Positions 1-8,144 of a DNA stretch of 64,000 nt are shown here, in pieces. The notes under the pieces were generated by a model. That model was not told the DNA's origin. It worked only from the letters and a program-made list of their open reading frames with translations, and made no database searches. Made by a program: the position numbers and the translations under genes. This DNA comes from Helicobacter pylori Shi112. GTDB taxonomy: Bacteria; Campylobacterota; Campylobacteria; Campylobacterales; Helicobacteraceae. Each line of letters starts with the position of its first letter. Position 1 is the stretch's first letter. Location: assembly GCF_000277405.1 (NCBI RefSeq), contig NC_017741.1:930001-994000 (forward strand), given 5' to 3'.

Positions 1-140
1 CTTAGTCCCACTTGATCCGTAAAAACGCTATTAGAATGTAGCGCGCTTTGTAATTGCTTTAAAAGCTCGTTAGTGATTTCTTTAACTTCTGGCTGGTTGG
101 TGAAATCTAGCGCGCTATTAGGTAGGTTAGGGTATTGCAT
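1..140 (-). CDS. Unidentified protein, N-terminal fragment (runs off the window)
   Basis: A minus-strand frame opens with ATG and reads MQYPNLPNSALDFTNQPEVK and onward for 46 codons to the window edge with no stop. An AAGGAAA ribosome-binding site lies about 6 bases before the ATG. The visible part is hydrophilic and probably helical, with no signal peptide. I do not recognise the family. Its position downstream of a ParB-like-domain gene on the same strand suggests accessory DNA. One possibility is the N-terminus of a large protein of an integrative element, but that is inference. Confidence 0.6.
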   Translation of the reverse strand, partial: MQYPNLPNSALDFTNQPEVKEITNELLKQLQSALHSNSVFTDQVGL

Positions 141-265
141 GGATATTTCCTTTTTATGCTATCATTACTAAAACAAAAACACTTAAAACCGGTTGCATGT
201 GTGCCAAAAGTCCCTAACGGAAAAGATTTTTCTTTTTGACTGGGTGGGTGAGGCTTTCTTTTCAT
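107..265 (-). CDS. Small ORF, 52 aa, unknown
   Basis: This short minus-strand frame starts at an ATG preceded by a strong AAGGAGT ribosome-binding site. It encodes a basic N-terminus (MKRKPHPPSQKEKSF) and a short Cys/Phe-containing stretch. It ends inside the next gene downstream in another frame, overlapping that gene's start by about 34 bases. The ribosome-binding site is better than that of many real genes here, and the overlap could couple translation of the downstream gene. The product resembles nothing I know. It may be a leader peptide, a real small protein or a chance frame. Confidence 0.35.
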   Translation of the reverse strand: MKRKPHPPSQKEKSFPLGTFGTHATGFKCFCFSNDSIKRKYPCNTLTYLIAR

Positions 266-283
266 TTCTTACTCCTTGACTGA

Positions 284-2521
284 TTAATCTTGTTTTATAA
301 AGGCTCGTTCCTTAATCCCTTTTTGTGTCTTCTCTGCACTCTTTTTGCTTGCTTCTTTGGCGTTCTTGCTTTCTTTTTGCATGTCCTTTACGGCTTCAAT
401 CAAACGATTTAAGGCGGGATTAGTTTCATTAGGCTCTCTATTAACCATTAAAAGGTAATGCGTGAAATCGTAAATATCAATGTCCTTAAATTCCTTACTA
501 TTAGGATCAAACATGTCCTTTGCAACATCAGCGATCTTAAATTCTTTCAAACCTTTTTTAATGTTATCGCTTCTTAAGGCTTCAAATAACGCTTTAGAAG
601 GATCATCAAACCTCGCAAACCTTGCGATCGCTCCTCCTAAAATCTCGCTGATATCGCTTATTCCTTGATCGCTCTTTTCAAACATTTCTAAACTATTCGT
701 TTTATAGAATTTTTCGCTCAAGTCTTTCAGGCTCTCGCTCGTGCTTTGGTAGTTCTTTAAATTAGCAAAAGACCGATCCATTATGTCGCTTAAATAAGCG
801 TTCAGGCTTACATTGGGGAAATTCATGTCATGGATTAGATTGTGAAAACTCCCGGCGTTATCTACAAACATTTTTTTTATTTTTTCATAGCTTTTAATGT
901 CGTTAGAAAATTCTTTCTGCCAGCGGTTTAATAGCTCTATGCCTTGCGTTTTCGTCCTTGGCATGTTATACATCAAAAGACTCAAGTTGCTATCGGTTAC
1001 ATTAGGATGAGTAGCCTTATCAAAATTAAGATTTTTAGCAACGATATTTTTTAAAGAATAGACGCTATCAGCGTTTAATTGGCTTTCTAATTCTTTTAAT
1101 TTGCTTTCATAGTGGCTTAAAACCGCTATTGCATGATCGCTCTCGCTATTAAAGCGTCCTTGATTGCTTGATGCTGCTAAATTGTTGATCTCGGTATTAT
1201 TTAAGCGTTTAGAAGGCAAGCGCACTAACAACTCGTCCGGCTTTAAATCTATATGATAGTATTCCTTGATCGCTTTCTCGTAAGAAAAACGGCTTTTAGG
1301 CGTGAAATTTAGCATGCCTTGGATTCGGTGGTTTCCTGCGATCACTTGCCCGTCGTGTAAAATGATCGGTAAATCTTCAAAACCTCCGCTTCCAAATATC
1401 TTTTTTGGATCAAAATTCTCTGAAATGCTTTTAATCTGTTCTTCGTTCATGTCGGTGCGTTTCTGCGTTCCGCCTGTGGTAAAGCTTGGTTTTAGGTCTT
1501 TAGCTTTCACGATCGCATAATCTAGATCGTAAATCTCTCTTTCATTCAACCTCACTCGGCTTTTAGGGATTTGCGCTTGCGTGTGTGCTGGTATATCTTC
1601 TCCAACTTCTATTTTAGTCTGGCTTTCAATGTTGCCTGCATTGCCTCGCTCGTGTTCTAATTTCTTTTTTAAAGCGGCTTTTCGTGCTTGTTCTTGCTCT
1701 TTGGCTTTCAAAAACTCTTTTTCGCTCTCTATGCGATCGCTTTCTAATTTGGCAAGCTTTTCGGCTTTGGCAAGTTCTAGAGGGCTTAAATCTTGCGTGT
1801 TTTTTGGCGCGTTTTCTTGTGTTTTGAGTAAATCCTCTTGACTTGTTAGAGGTTTTTTAGTAGTATTCTCTCCATAGACCACTACGGCTTCTAAGTCGTC
1901 GCTATTTGCGGTTCTGTTCGGCTGAATGAAAGAGTGGATAATGTCAGCATTTCTTACATGATTTCTTACATATCTCTCAGGTGTATCTGGTATAAAAGTC
2001 CTTAAAATCGTATCGTTATCTTGTGTGATTAGCATATATAGGCGCGCTTGGTTTTCATCTTTAAACGCTTTGATATATTCTTTTTTATCTGTAGCGTTAT
2101 TTTTATCTTTAGTGAAAATTTCAATGTGAGGCTCTCTAAGAGTTGGTTCTACTAAATTAAGCGCTTTTAACCTTTCATCGCTGTTTTCTCTTGTTTGTAA
2201 ATGTTCTAAAAACCTTTCTTTGTTTTCAACGCTCTCTAAAGTTTGCTTAAATTCTTCAACGCTCATGCCTTTAGGCAAGGCGGTAGCGTTATCGTTTAGA
2301 TTTTGGTTCAAGTCTTTAAAAAAAGCTTCTTTGTCTTTTATGACCTCAAAAGGGCGCGCATCTTGCTCTCTTATGCTTTTAACTAGATTACTCGGTTTTG
2401 TGGCTTCTTTGAGTTCATCGCTGGCTTGTTTAACGCCGTTATTAAGCTCTTCAATGATTTTAAGCGTGTTGTTGGTGAATTGGGAGTTTTTAGCGCTTAG
2501 TTCTAATTGCTTGCTAGGTTT
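284..2521 (-). pseudogene. 5'-truncated gene for a large protein with a ParB-like domain
   Basis: The frame is open from 2521 to the TAA at 284. The only possible start codon is a TTG at 2311, with no visible ribosome-binding site. The roughly 70 codons before it have the same Lys/Glu/Asn-rich coding look, so the real start appears lost and the frame is cut off beside ruvA. Counting from the TTG (675 residues), residues 180-220 are a charged coiled coil. Residues 250-340 resemble a ParB/DdrB-type domain, with a motif around GQVIAGNHRIQGM at about 321-333. The rest is helical with no recognised fold. Such proteins occur on mobile elements, so I infer a remnant of an integrative element. It could still be expressed from the TTG as a shorter protein. 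Confidence 0.65.
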
Positions 2522-2544
2522 TTAGTAATGGAATACTAAAAACC
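2517..2544. repeat. Perfect 11-bp inverted repeat at the ruvA / accessory DNA junction
   Basis: GGTTTTTAGTA and TACTAAAAACC are perfect complements around a 6-base spacer. A run of T follows on the plus strand (2545-2550), merging with the ruvA stop. Read on plus it looks like an intrinsic terminator, but both adjacent genes run on minus, where no T tract follows the hairpin. It also carries the stop codon that closes the truncated frame upstream. It could be a terminator working against antisense transcription, or an element end. Confidence 0.7.
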
Positions 2545-2548
2545 TTTT

Positions 2549-3100
2549 TTAAGAGCGCAGTTGTTGTAAGGCTTCTTTAATCGCTGCTTCGGTGCTGAGA
2601 TGGGGTTTTAGGGTTTTTAAAACTTTATTGATTTCAGCGCTTTTAAAGCCCAAACTCTCTAGGGCTAAAAAGACTTCATTATGCATGGGTTTTGTTTCAT
2701 CTTGAATGAAAAAACCAATCAAATCCACCATGATCTTATCAGCGAGCTTTTTGCCAATGCCTGGGACTTGCTGGAGTCTTTTGACTTCTTTAGTGGCGAT
2801 AATGCTTTCAAATTCATTCGGCGAAAAGCTTGAAAGAATGGCTAAAGCGATACGCCCCCCTACCCCATTGATTTTTAAAAGCCTTTCAAAGAGGATTTTT
2901 TCGCTCTCTTCTAAAAACCCGTATAAAAGATGCGCATCTTCTTTAATTACTTGTAAGATTTTCAAACGCGCTTTTTGGCCCGCTTGGAGCAAAGCAGAAG
3001 TTCGCATAGAAACTTGCACCCCATAAACAACCCCTTGCACTTCTATATGCACTTCTAAAGCAGAGATTTTTTCCACAACCCCTATCAAACCCACTATCAT
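2549..3100 (-). CDS. ruvA: Holliday junction branch migration protein RuvA
   Basis: RuvA binds four-way DNA junctions as a tetramer and recruits the RuvB motor. The 183-residue product has the family's three parts. There is an N-terminal beta-barrel domain (residues 1-60). A central helix-hairpin-helix region follows, with two motifs, one near [18 protein letters not shown] and a second near [15 protein letters not shown]. The C-terminal RuvB-contacting domain (about 135-183) has the [15 protein letters not shown] signature. The length is normal. The ATG has an AAAGGG site 4 bases upstream and lies 24 bases after the DUF342 gene, so the two are probably cotranscribed. An inverted repeat and a truncated accessory gene lie immediately beyond its stop. 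Confidence 0.95.
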   Translation of the reverse strand: MIVGLIGVVEKISALEVHIEVQGVVYGVQVSMRTSALLQAGQKARLKILQVIKEDAHLLYGFLEESEKILFERLLKINGVGGRIALAILSSFSPNEFESIIATKEVKRLQQVPGIGKKLADKIMVDLIGFFIQDETKPMHNEVFLALESLGFKSAEINKVLKTLKPHLSTEAAIKEALQQLRS

Positions 3101-3124
3101 TTTATCCCTTTTTTATTCCTCGCT

Positions 3125-4969
3125 CTAGCCTTTTATAGCGCTTTTAGGGACTTTTTTGATTTTATGATCTTCATAGATCACATTCACGCTTTCATTATGG
3201 CTTAACATGGCGCTCAAGTTGCTCACTTTAGGGTAATTGCGATGGTAGATTACGATATTTTCTTGCTTGAAAGGGTTTTTAGTCATAACGCTTGCATGCT
3301 GGAAGCTGTTTTCTATGCTGATGAGTTTAGCGTAACATTCGTTATTGATTTTTTGCAATTCTAGCATTTGGGCTTTTAAGATTTTCAAACGCTTTAAGGC
3401 AAACACAAACTCGCTATAAGCGTCTTTCACGCTTTCTTGTTGCATTAAAGAGCGTTTGATTTCTTCGGTGGCGTTTTTAAGTTTTTCCATGATGGCTTGA
3501 TGGTTTTTGACTAAATGGTTTAAGGACTGGTGCTGAGCGATGATTTTTTTGGATTTTAACCCTAATGCATTGAGTTTTTGTTTAGCGGCTTTCAATTCTT
3601 CTTGGTTTTCTCGCCCCCCAAAAGCGTAAAAAATAAAGCGGTTGCCATTACCATCCACCTCATCAATCAAACATTGCTTGGAAAAATACAGCTTGTTATC
3701 GCTTTTGAGCTTTTCTAAAGCGATTTCTTTCGCATAGACCACGCTCCCCGCGCTCGCTTCCACTTTAACGCTATTGGCATACACCTTAGCGCGCTCTAAA
3801 TACTTGCACTCAAACTCTTTAGCGTAGCACACGCCCTTATGGTTAGTGATACGCGCTTTATTGGCATAGACATAGCTTTCAGGGTGGATTTGCCCCTCTA
3901 TAGTGATTTCTTTAGCCACTAAGATCACATTTTTGCCCACATTGCCCTTAATGTTAATCGCGCTCGCTTCTAAAATGAGATTAGAATCAATCGCATCGCT
4001 CAATTCATCTTTAGCTTGAATTTCTAAAACCAACCCGCTCTCCACTCCCCCTAAAAGATTGGGCGTTTCAATAGACTTGATCCCGTTTTTAAAAATAAAA
4101 TTTTGCTTAGAAACCAAACGCCCTTTTTCCATTTTAACCCCTTGTAAGGCTTTGGAGTAATACACTAAAGCGTTATTTTCTTCTCTTTCTTCAAAAGCGT
4201 TTTTGTCATGCCCTATAGGGGTGGGCGAATTGGCAACTTTAGGCAATTCAATATAAAGGCCTTTAAGGTTACGGCCGTCTTTGCCTTGTTTGGGGTAATT
4301 CACGCAAGCGACTTTTTGATTTTCTTTAGCGATATAATCATTTTCTTTAACAAAAGATTCTTCTTGATCGCTTAAGGGAATAATATGCGTTGGAAGGTAT
4401 TCTTCTTCTAGTAAAAAATGGGATTGTTCTTCTGTATTAGGGATAAAGGTTAAAGAAGCGTATAAAATAAAGCGTTTATTTTGGGCTTCTTTTTTATATT
4501 TTCTTAACTCTGTTTTTAAATTTTCATACATTTGTGAAAGGTGGCGAAACACCACGCCTTCAAAGGCTAAACGCTCTTTAATATACCCAAACATTTCTTG
4601 GTAATGCTCTTCAGTGTCTAGGACAATAAAACACTCGTCTAAAATAATTTCTATTTTACTCAAATGTTCATCCACTTCCACTTCAAAAAAGCGCTTATAG
4701 GCGTTTGATTTGATTTTAATGTCGTGGGTTTGATAAAGGGTTAGCTCTTTTTTTTCATAGTATTCATCTTCTTCTAGTTGTTGCAATTCCCCACCAAAAG
4801 CCTCACTAAAATCGTCTTTAGCGCTGTTTTTGATAAAAATAGAAGTTTTTAAAATCTCAAACCATAGATCTTCTGTTTGCAATTTATTTTCAGCGGCCGC
4901 TTTTTTTAATTCTTTTTGAATGTCTTTGCACCGCTCAACTTTTATAGGGGCAAAATGCTCCAAGCTCAT
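3125..4969 (-). CDS. DUF342 / FapA family protein
   Basis: The 614-residue cytoplasmic protein matches HP0884 from memory. The middle (about residues 215-440) has the repetitive beta pattern of the FapA/DUF342 polymer-forming fold: KNVILVAKEITIEGQIHPES, then successive VYANKARI, VYANSVKV and VVYAKEI strands. A coiled coil follows (about 455-560). The N-terminal 200 residues are acidic and helical. In related epsilonproteobacteria the family is tied to flagellar assembly or envelope polarity, but no mechanism can be read here. The ATG follows an AAGGATT site. It is divergent from murJ and 24 bases upstream of ruvA. Confidence 0.8.
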   Translation of the reverse strand: MSLEHFAPIKVERCKDIQKELKKAAAENKLQTEDLWFEILKTSIFIKNSAKDDFSEAFGGELQQLEEDEYYEKKELTLYQTHDIKIKSNAYKRFFEVEVDEHLSKIEIILDECFIVLDTEEHYQEMFGYIKERLAFEGVVFRHLSQMYENLKTELRKYKKEAQNKRFILYASLTFIPNTEEQSHFLLEEEYLPTHIIPLSDQEESFVKENDYIAKENQKVACVNYPKQGKDGRNLKGLYIELPKVANSPTPIGHDKNAFEEREENNALVYYSKALQGVKMEKGRLVSKQNFIFKNGIKSIETPNLLGGVESGLVLEIQAKDELSDAIDSNLILEASAINIKGNVGKNVILVAKEITIEGQIHPESYVYANKARITNHKGVCYAKEFECKYLERAKVYANSVKVEASAGSVVYAKEIALEKLKSDNKLYFSKQCLIDEVDGNGNRFIFYAFGGRENQEELKAAKQKLNALGLKSKKIIAQHQSLNHLVKNHQAIMEKLKNATEEIKRSLMQQESVKDAYSEFVFALKRLKILKAQMLELQKINNECYAKLISIENSFQHASVMTKNPFKQENIVIYHRNYPKVSNLSAMLSHNESVNVIYEDHKIKKVPKSAIKG

Positions 4970-4987
4970 TTTTTAATCCTTAAATGG

Positions 4988-4993
4988 TATAAT
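4988..4993 (+). promoter_or_regulatory. -10 element (TATAAT) for murJ-cysS
   Basis: A perfect TATAAT extended by TATAAG lies about 70 bases before the murJ start, in the gap between divergent genes. As usual in H. pylori no clear -35 box is visible. The predicted transcript start is near 5000. Confidence 0.6.
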
Positions 4994-5061
4994 ATAAGAA
5001 TTTGAAAAAAGGAATATGCTAACAAAAAAACGCTGAAAATTAGGTAATAAATACAACTAGT

Positions 5062-6522
5062 ATGCTAAAAAAAATATTTTTAACCAACAGCTTAGGGATT
5101 TTATGTTCTAGGATTTTTGGCTTTTTACGGGATTTGATGATGGCTAATATTCTAGGGGCTGGGGTGTATAGCGATATTTTCTTTGTGGCTTTCAAATTGC
5201 CTAATTTGTTCAGGCGTATTTTTGCGGAGGGCTCTTTTTCACAAAGCTTTTTACCAAGCTTCATACGAAGTTCCATTAAAGGGAGCTTTGCGAGTTTGGT
5301 GGGGCTTATTTTTTGTGGCGTTTTATTGATATGGTGCTTATTGGTGGCATTAAATCCCTTGTGGCTAGCTAAACTCCTCGCTTATGGCTTTGATGAAGAA
5401 AAACTCAAACTATGCGCCCCTATTGTAGCGATCAATTTTTGGTATCTTTTATTGGTGTTTATCACCACCTTTTTAGGCGCGCTTCTGCAATACAAACACA
5501 GCTTTTTTGCCAGCGCTTATAGCGCAAGCTTACTCAATTTATGCATGATTTTAGCCCTTTTTGTTTCTAAAGAAAAAACGCATTTAGAAGCGTTGTATTA
5601 TTTGAGCTATGGCGTGCTTTTAGGGGGCGTGGCTCAAATTTTATTGCACTTTTATCCTTTAGTCAAATTGGGCTTATGGGCTTTATTGTTTAAAGGGTTG
5701 TTGGGTTTTAAGACTAAAAACGCGCTCAAAAAAAAATACCGCTCTCAAAGAATTAAAAGGGATTTGAAAGGGTTTTTCAAGCAATTCCTCCCCAGCGTCT
5801 TCGGCAATTCTACCACTCAGATCGCTTCTTTTTTAGACACCACGATAGCCTCTTTTCTGGCGAGCGGGAGCGTGTCTTATTTGTATTACGCTAATAGAGT
5901 CTTCCAGCTCCCTTTAGCTTTATTTGCCATAGCCATATCCACAGCCCTTTTCCCTAGCATTGCGATCGCCATTAAAAACCATCAGCAGGATTTAATCTTA
6001 CAGCGCTTGCAAAAGGCGTGGTTTTTTTTGGTGGGGGTTTTGCTTCTTTGCAGCATTGGGGGGATAATGTTAAGCAAAGAAATCACAGAGCTTTTATTTG
6101 AAAGGGGGCAATTTAGCCCTAAAGACACCCTAATCACTTCGCAAGTCTTTTCGCTCTATCTTTTAGGCTTGCTCCCTTTTGGGCTAACCAAACTCTTTTC
6201 TTTGTGGCTTTATGCGAAATTAGAGCAAAAAAAAGCGGCTAAAATCTCTTTAATTTCGCTTTTTTTAGGTTTAGCGGCTTCTTTGAGTTTGATGCCTTTG
6301 TTAGGGGTTTTAGGCTTGGCTTTAGCGAATAGTTTGAGCGGGTTATTTTTATTTGTTTTAACGATAAAAGCGTTTGGCTTTCAACCATTCTTGGGTATAA
6401 TTAAAAATTTAAAATTATGGCTTGTAATTCTTTTCCTCGCTTGCGTGGAAATCTTATTACTCTTAGCGTTCAAATCGTGGGTTACACATTTATATTTATT
6501 TTATTATTTTCAAGGTTTTTAA
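5062..6522 (+). CDS. murJ: Lipid II flippase MurJ (MviN)
   Basis: MurJ moves lipid-linked peptidoglycan precursor across the inner membrane. The 486-residue protein is almost entirely hydrophobic, with about 13-14 predicted membrane segments. It has the MviN-family N-terminus: SLGILCSRIFGFLRDLMMAN, then FKLPNLFRRIFAEGSFSQSF near residues 44-65. These are the conserved Arg-rich first helices and loop of the MOP-superfamily flippases. The ATG has only a weak ribosome-binding site. The stop codon TAA is directly followed by the ATG of cysS, so translation is probably coupled. Confidence 0.95.
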   Translation: MLKKIFLTNSLGILCSRIFGFLRDLMMANILGAGVYSDIFFVAFKLPNLFRRIFAEGSFSQSFLPSFIRSSIKGSFASLVGLIFCGVLLIWCLLVALNPLWLAKLLAYGFDEEKLKLCAPIVAINFWYLLLVFITTFLGALLQYKHSFFASAYSASLLNLCMILALFVSKEKTHLEALYYLSYGVLLGGVAQILLHFYPLVKLGLWALLFKGLLGFKTKNALKKKYRSQRIKRDLKGFFKQFLPSVFGNSTTQIASFLDTTIASFLASGSVSYLYYANRVFQLPLALFAIAISTALFPSIAIAIKNHQQDLILQRLQKAWFFLVGVLLLCSIGGIMLSKEITELLFERGQFSPKDTLITSQVFSLYLLGLLPFGLTKLFSLWLYAKLEQKKAAKISLISLFLGLAASLSLMPLLGVLGLALANSLSGLFLFVLTIKAFGFQPFLGIIKNLKLWLVILFLACVEILLLLAFKSWVTHLYLFYYFQGF

Positions 6523-7920
6523 ATGTTTATTTATGATACCAAACTAAAACAAAAAGTCCCTTTTGAGCCTTTAGTTGAAAAAAAGGCGAATATTTATGTG
6601 TGCGGGCCTACGGTGTATGATGACGCTCATTTAGGGCATGCCAGGAGCGCGATTGCTTTTGATTTGTTAAGGCGCACGCTTGAATTGAGCGGCTATGAAG
6701 TGGTGCTAGTAAGGAATTTCACGGATATTGATGATAAAATCATCAACAAAGCCCTAAAAGAAAACAAAAGCATTCAAGAACTAAGCAGCATTTATATTGA
6801 ATCTTACACGAGGGATTTAAACGCTTTGAACGTGAAAAAACCCAGCCTAGAGCCTAAAGCGAGCGAGTATTTAGACGCTATGGTGGGCATGATTGAAACG
6901 CTTTTAGAAAAAAATATCGCTTATCAGATCTCTAATGGGGATATTTATTTAGACACGAGCAAGGATAAAGATTACGGATCTTTGAGCGTGCATAATAGCA
7001 GCATGGAATTTGGCCGTATTGGTTTGGTGCAAGAAAAACGGCTTGAGCAGGATTTTGTGTTATGGAAAAGCTATAAGGGGGATAATGATGTGGGCTTTGA
7101 TAGCCCTTTAGGCAAAGGGCGCCCTGGCTGGCATATAGAATGCTCTAGCATGATCTTTAAAACTTTAGCGCTCACTGACACCCCTTATCAAATTGACATC
7201 CATGCAGGCGGAGCGGATTTGTTATTCCCCCACCATGAAAATGAAGCGTGCCAAACCCGTTGCGCCTTTGGCGTGGAGCTTGCCAAATACTGGATGCATA
7301 ATGGCTTTGTGAATATCAATAACGAAAAAATGTCTAAAAGTTTAGGGAATAGCTTTTTTATTAAAGACGCCCTCAAAAACTATGATGGCGAAATTTTGCG
7401 CAATTACTTACTAGGGGTGCATTATCGCTCTGTTTTGAATTTCAATGAAGAAGATTTATTGGTGAGTAAAAAACGCTTGGATAAAATCTATCGTTTAAAA
7501 CAGCGTGTTTTAGGGACTCTTGGAGAAATAAATCCAAACTTTAAAAAAGAAATTTTAGAATGCATGCAAGATGATTTAAACGTTTCTAAAGCGTTGAGCG
7601 TTTTAGAAAGCATGCTTTCTTCTACTAATGAAAAACTGGATCAAAACCCCAAAAACAAGGCTTTGAAAGGCGAAATTTTAGCGAATTTGAAATTTGTAGA
7701 AGAACTGCTTGGCATCGGGTTTAAAGACCCTGTAGAATATTTCCAATTAGGCGTGAGTGGAAGCGAAAAACAAGAAATTGAAAACAAGATAGAAGAAAGA
7801 AAACGCGCCAAAGAGCAAAAAGATTTTTTAAAAGCCGATAACATCAGAGAAGAGCTTTTGAAACAAAAAATCGCTTTGATGGACACCCCACAAGGCACGA
7901 TCTGGGAGAAGTTTTTTTAA
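6523..7920 (+). CDS. cysS: Cysteinyl-tRNA synthetase
   Basis: This class I synthetase charges tRNA-Cys in the cytoplasm. The 465 residues include the Zn-ligand Cys27 in YVCGPTVYD, the HIGH-type motif HLGH at 36-39, the WHIECSSM segment, the HHENE zinc/substrate loop and the KMSKS motif at 269-273. The C-terminal helical bundle and anticodon-binding region (about 310-465) are complete. There is no gap to murJ. In H. pylori cysS sits just upstream of vacA, as here, although vacA has its own promoter. Confidence 0.97.
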   Translation: MFIYDTKLKQKVPFEPLVEKKANIYVCGPTVYDDAHLGHARSAIAFDLLRRTLELSGYEVVLVRNFTDIDDKIINKALKENKSIQELSSIYIESYTRDLNALNVKKPSLEPKASEYLDAMVGMIETLLEKNIAYQISNGDIYLDTSKDKDYGSLSVHNSSMEFGRIGLVQEKRLEQDFVLWKSYKGDNDVGFDSPLGKGRPGWHIECSSMIFKTLALTDTPYQIDIHAGGADLLFPHHENEACQTRCAFGVELAKYWMHNGFVNINNEKMSKSLGNSFFIKDALKNYDGEILRNYLLGVHYRSVLNFNEEDLLVSKKRLDKIYRLKQRVLGTLGEINPNFKKEILECMQDDLNVSKALSVLESMLSSTNEKLDQNPKNKALKGEILANLKFVEELLGIGFKDPVEYFQLGVSGSEKQEIENKIEERKRAKEQKDFLKADNIREELLKQKIALMDTPQGTIWEKFF

Positions 7921-7994
7921 AACGCCTCCAATTTTACCTTTTTACACATTCTAGCCACAAATTTCAGCCATGTTACTTTTTAATCTTGTTAAGT

Positions 7995-8025
7995 TTTATG
8001 TTCATTTATCTTAACTTGATAGAAG
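7995..8025 (+). promoter_or_regulatory. vacA promoter
   Basis: TTTATG (7995-8000) and TAGAAG (8020-8025) match, from memory, the described vacA -35 and -10 elements. The predicted start near 8026 gives a leader of about 119 bases, as I recall for this gene. Near the start codon the leader contains a small GCAC/GTGC hairpin around the CCTTT loop (8100-8112). Confidence 0.6.
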
Positions 8026-8144
8026 TTGAACATCGGTTGTAAATACTATATATTTATAACCTTAATCGTAAATACAACAGAAATTTTCTGGTCTAAAGTC
8101 GCACCCTTTGTGCAAAAATCGTTTTACAAAAAGAAGGAAAAGAA

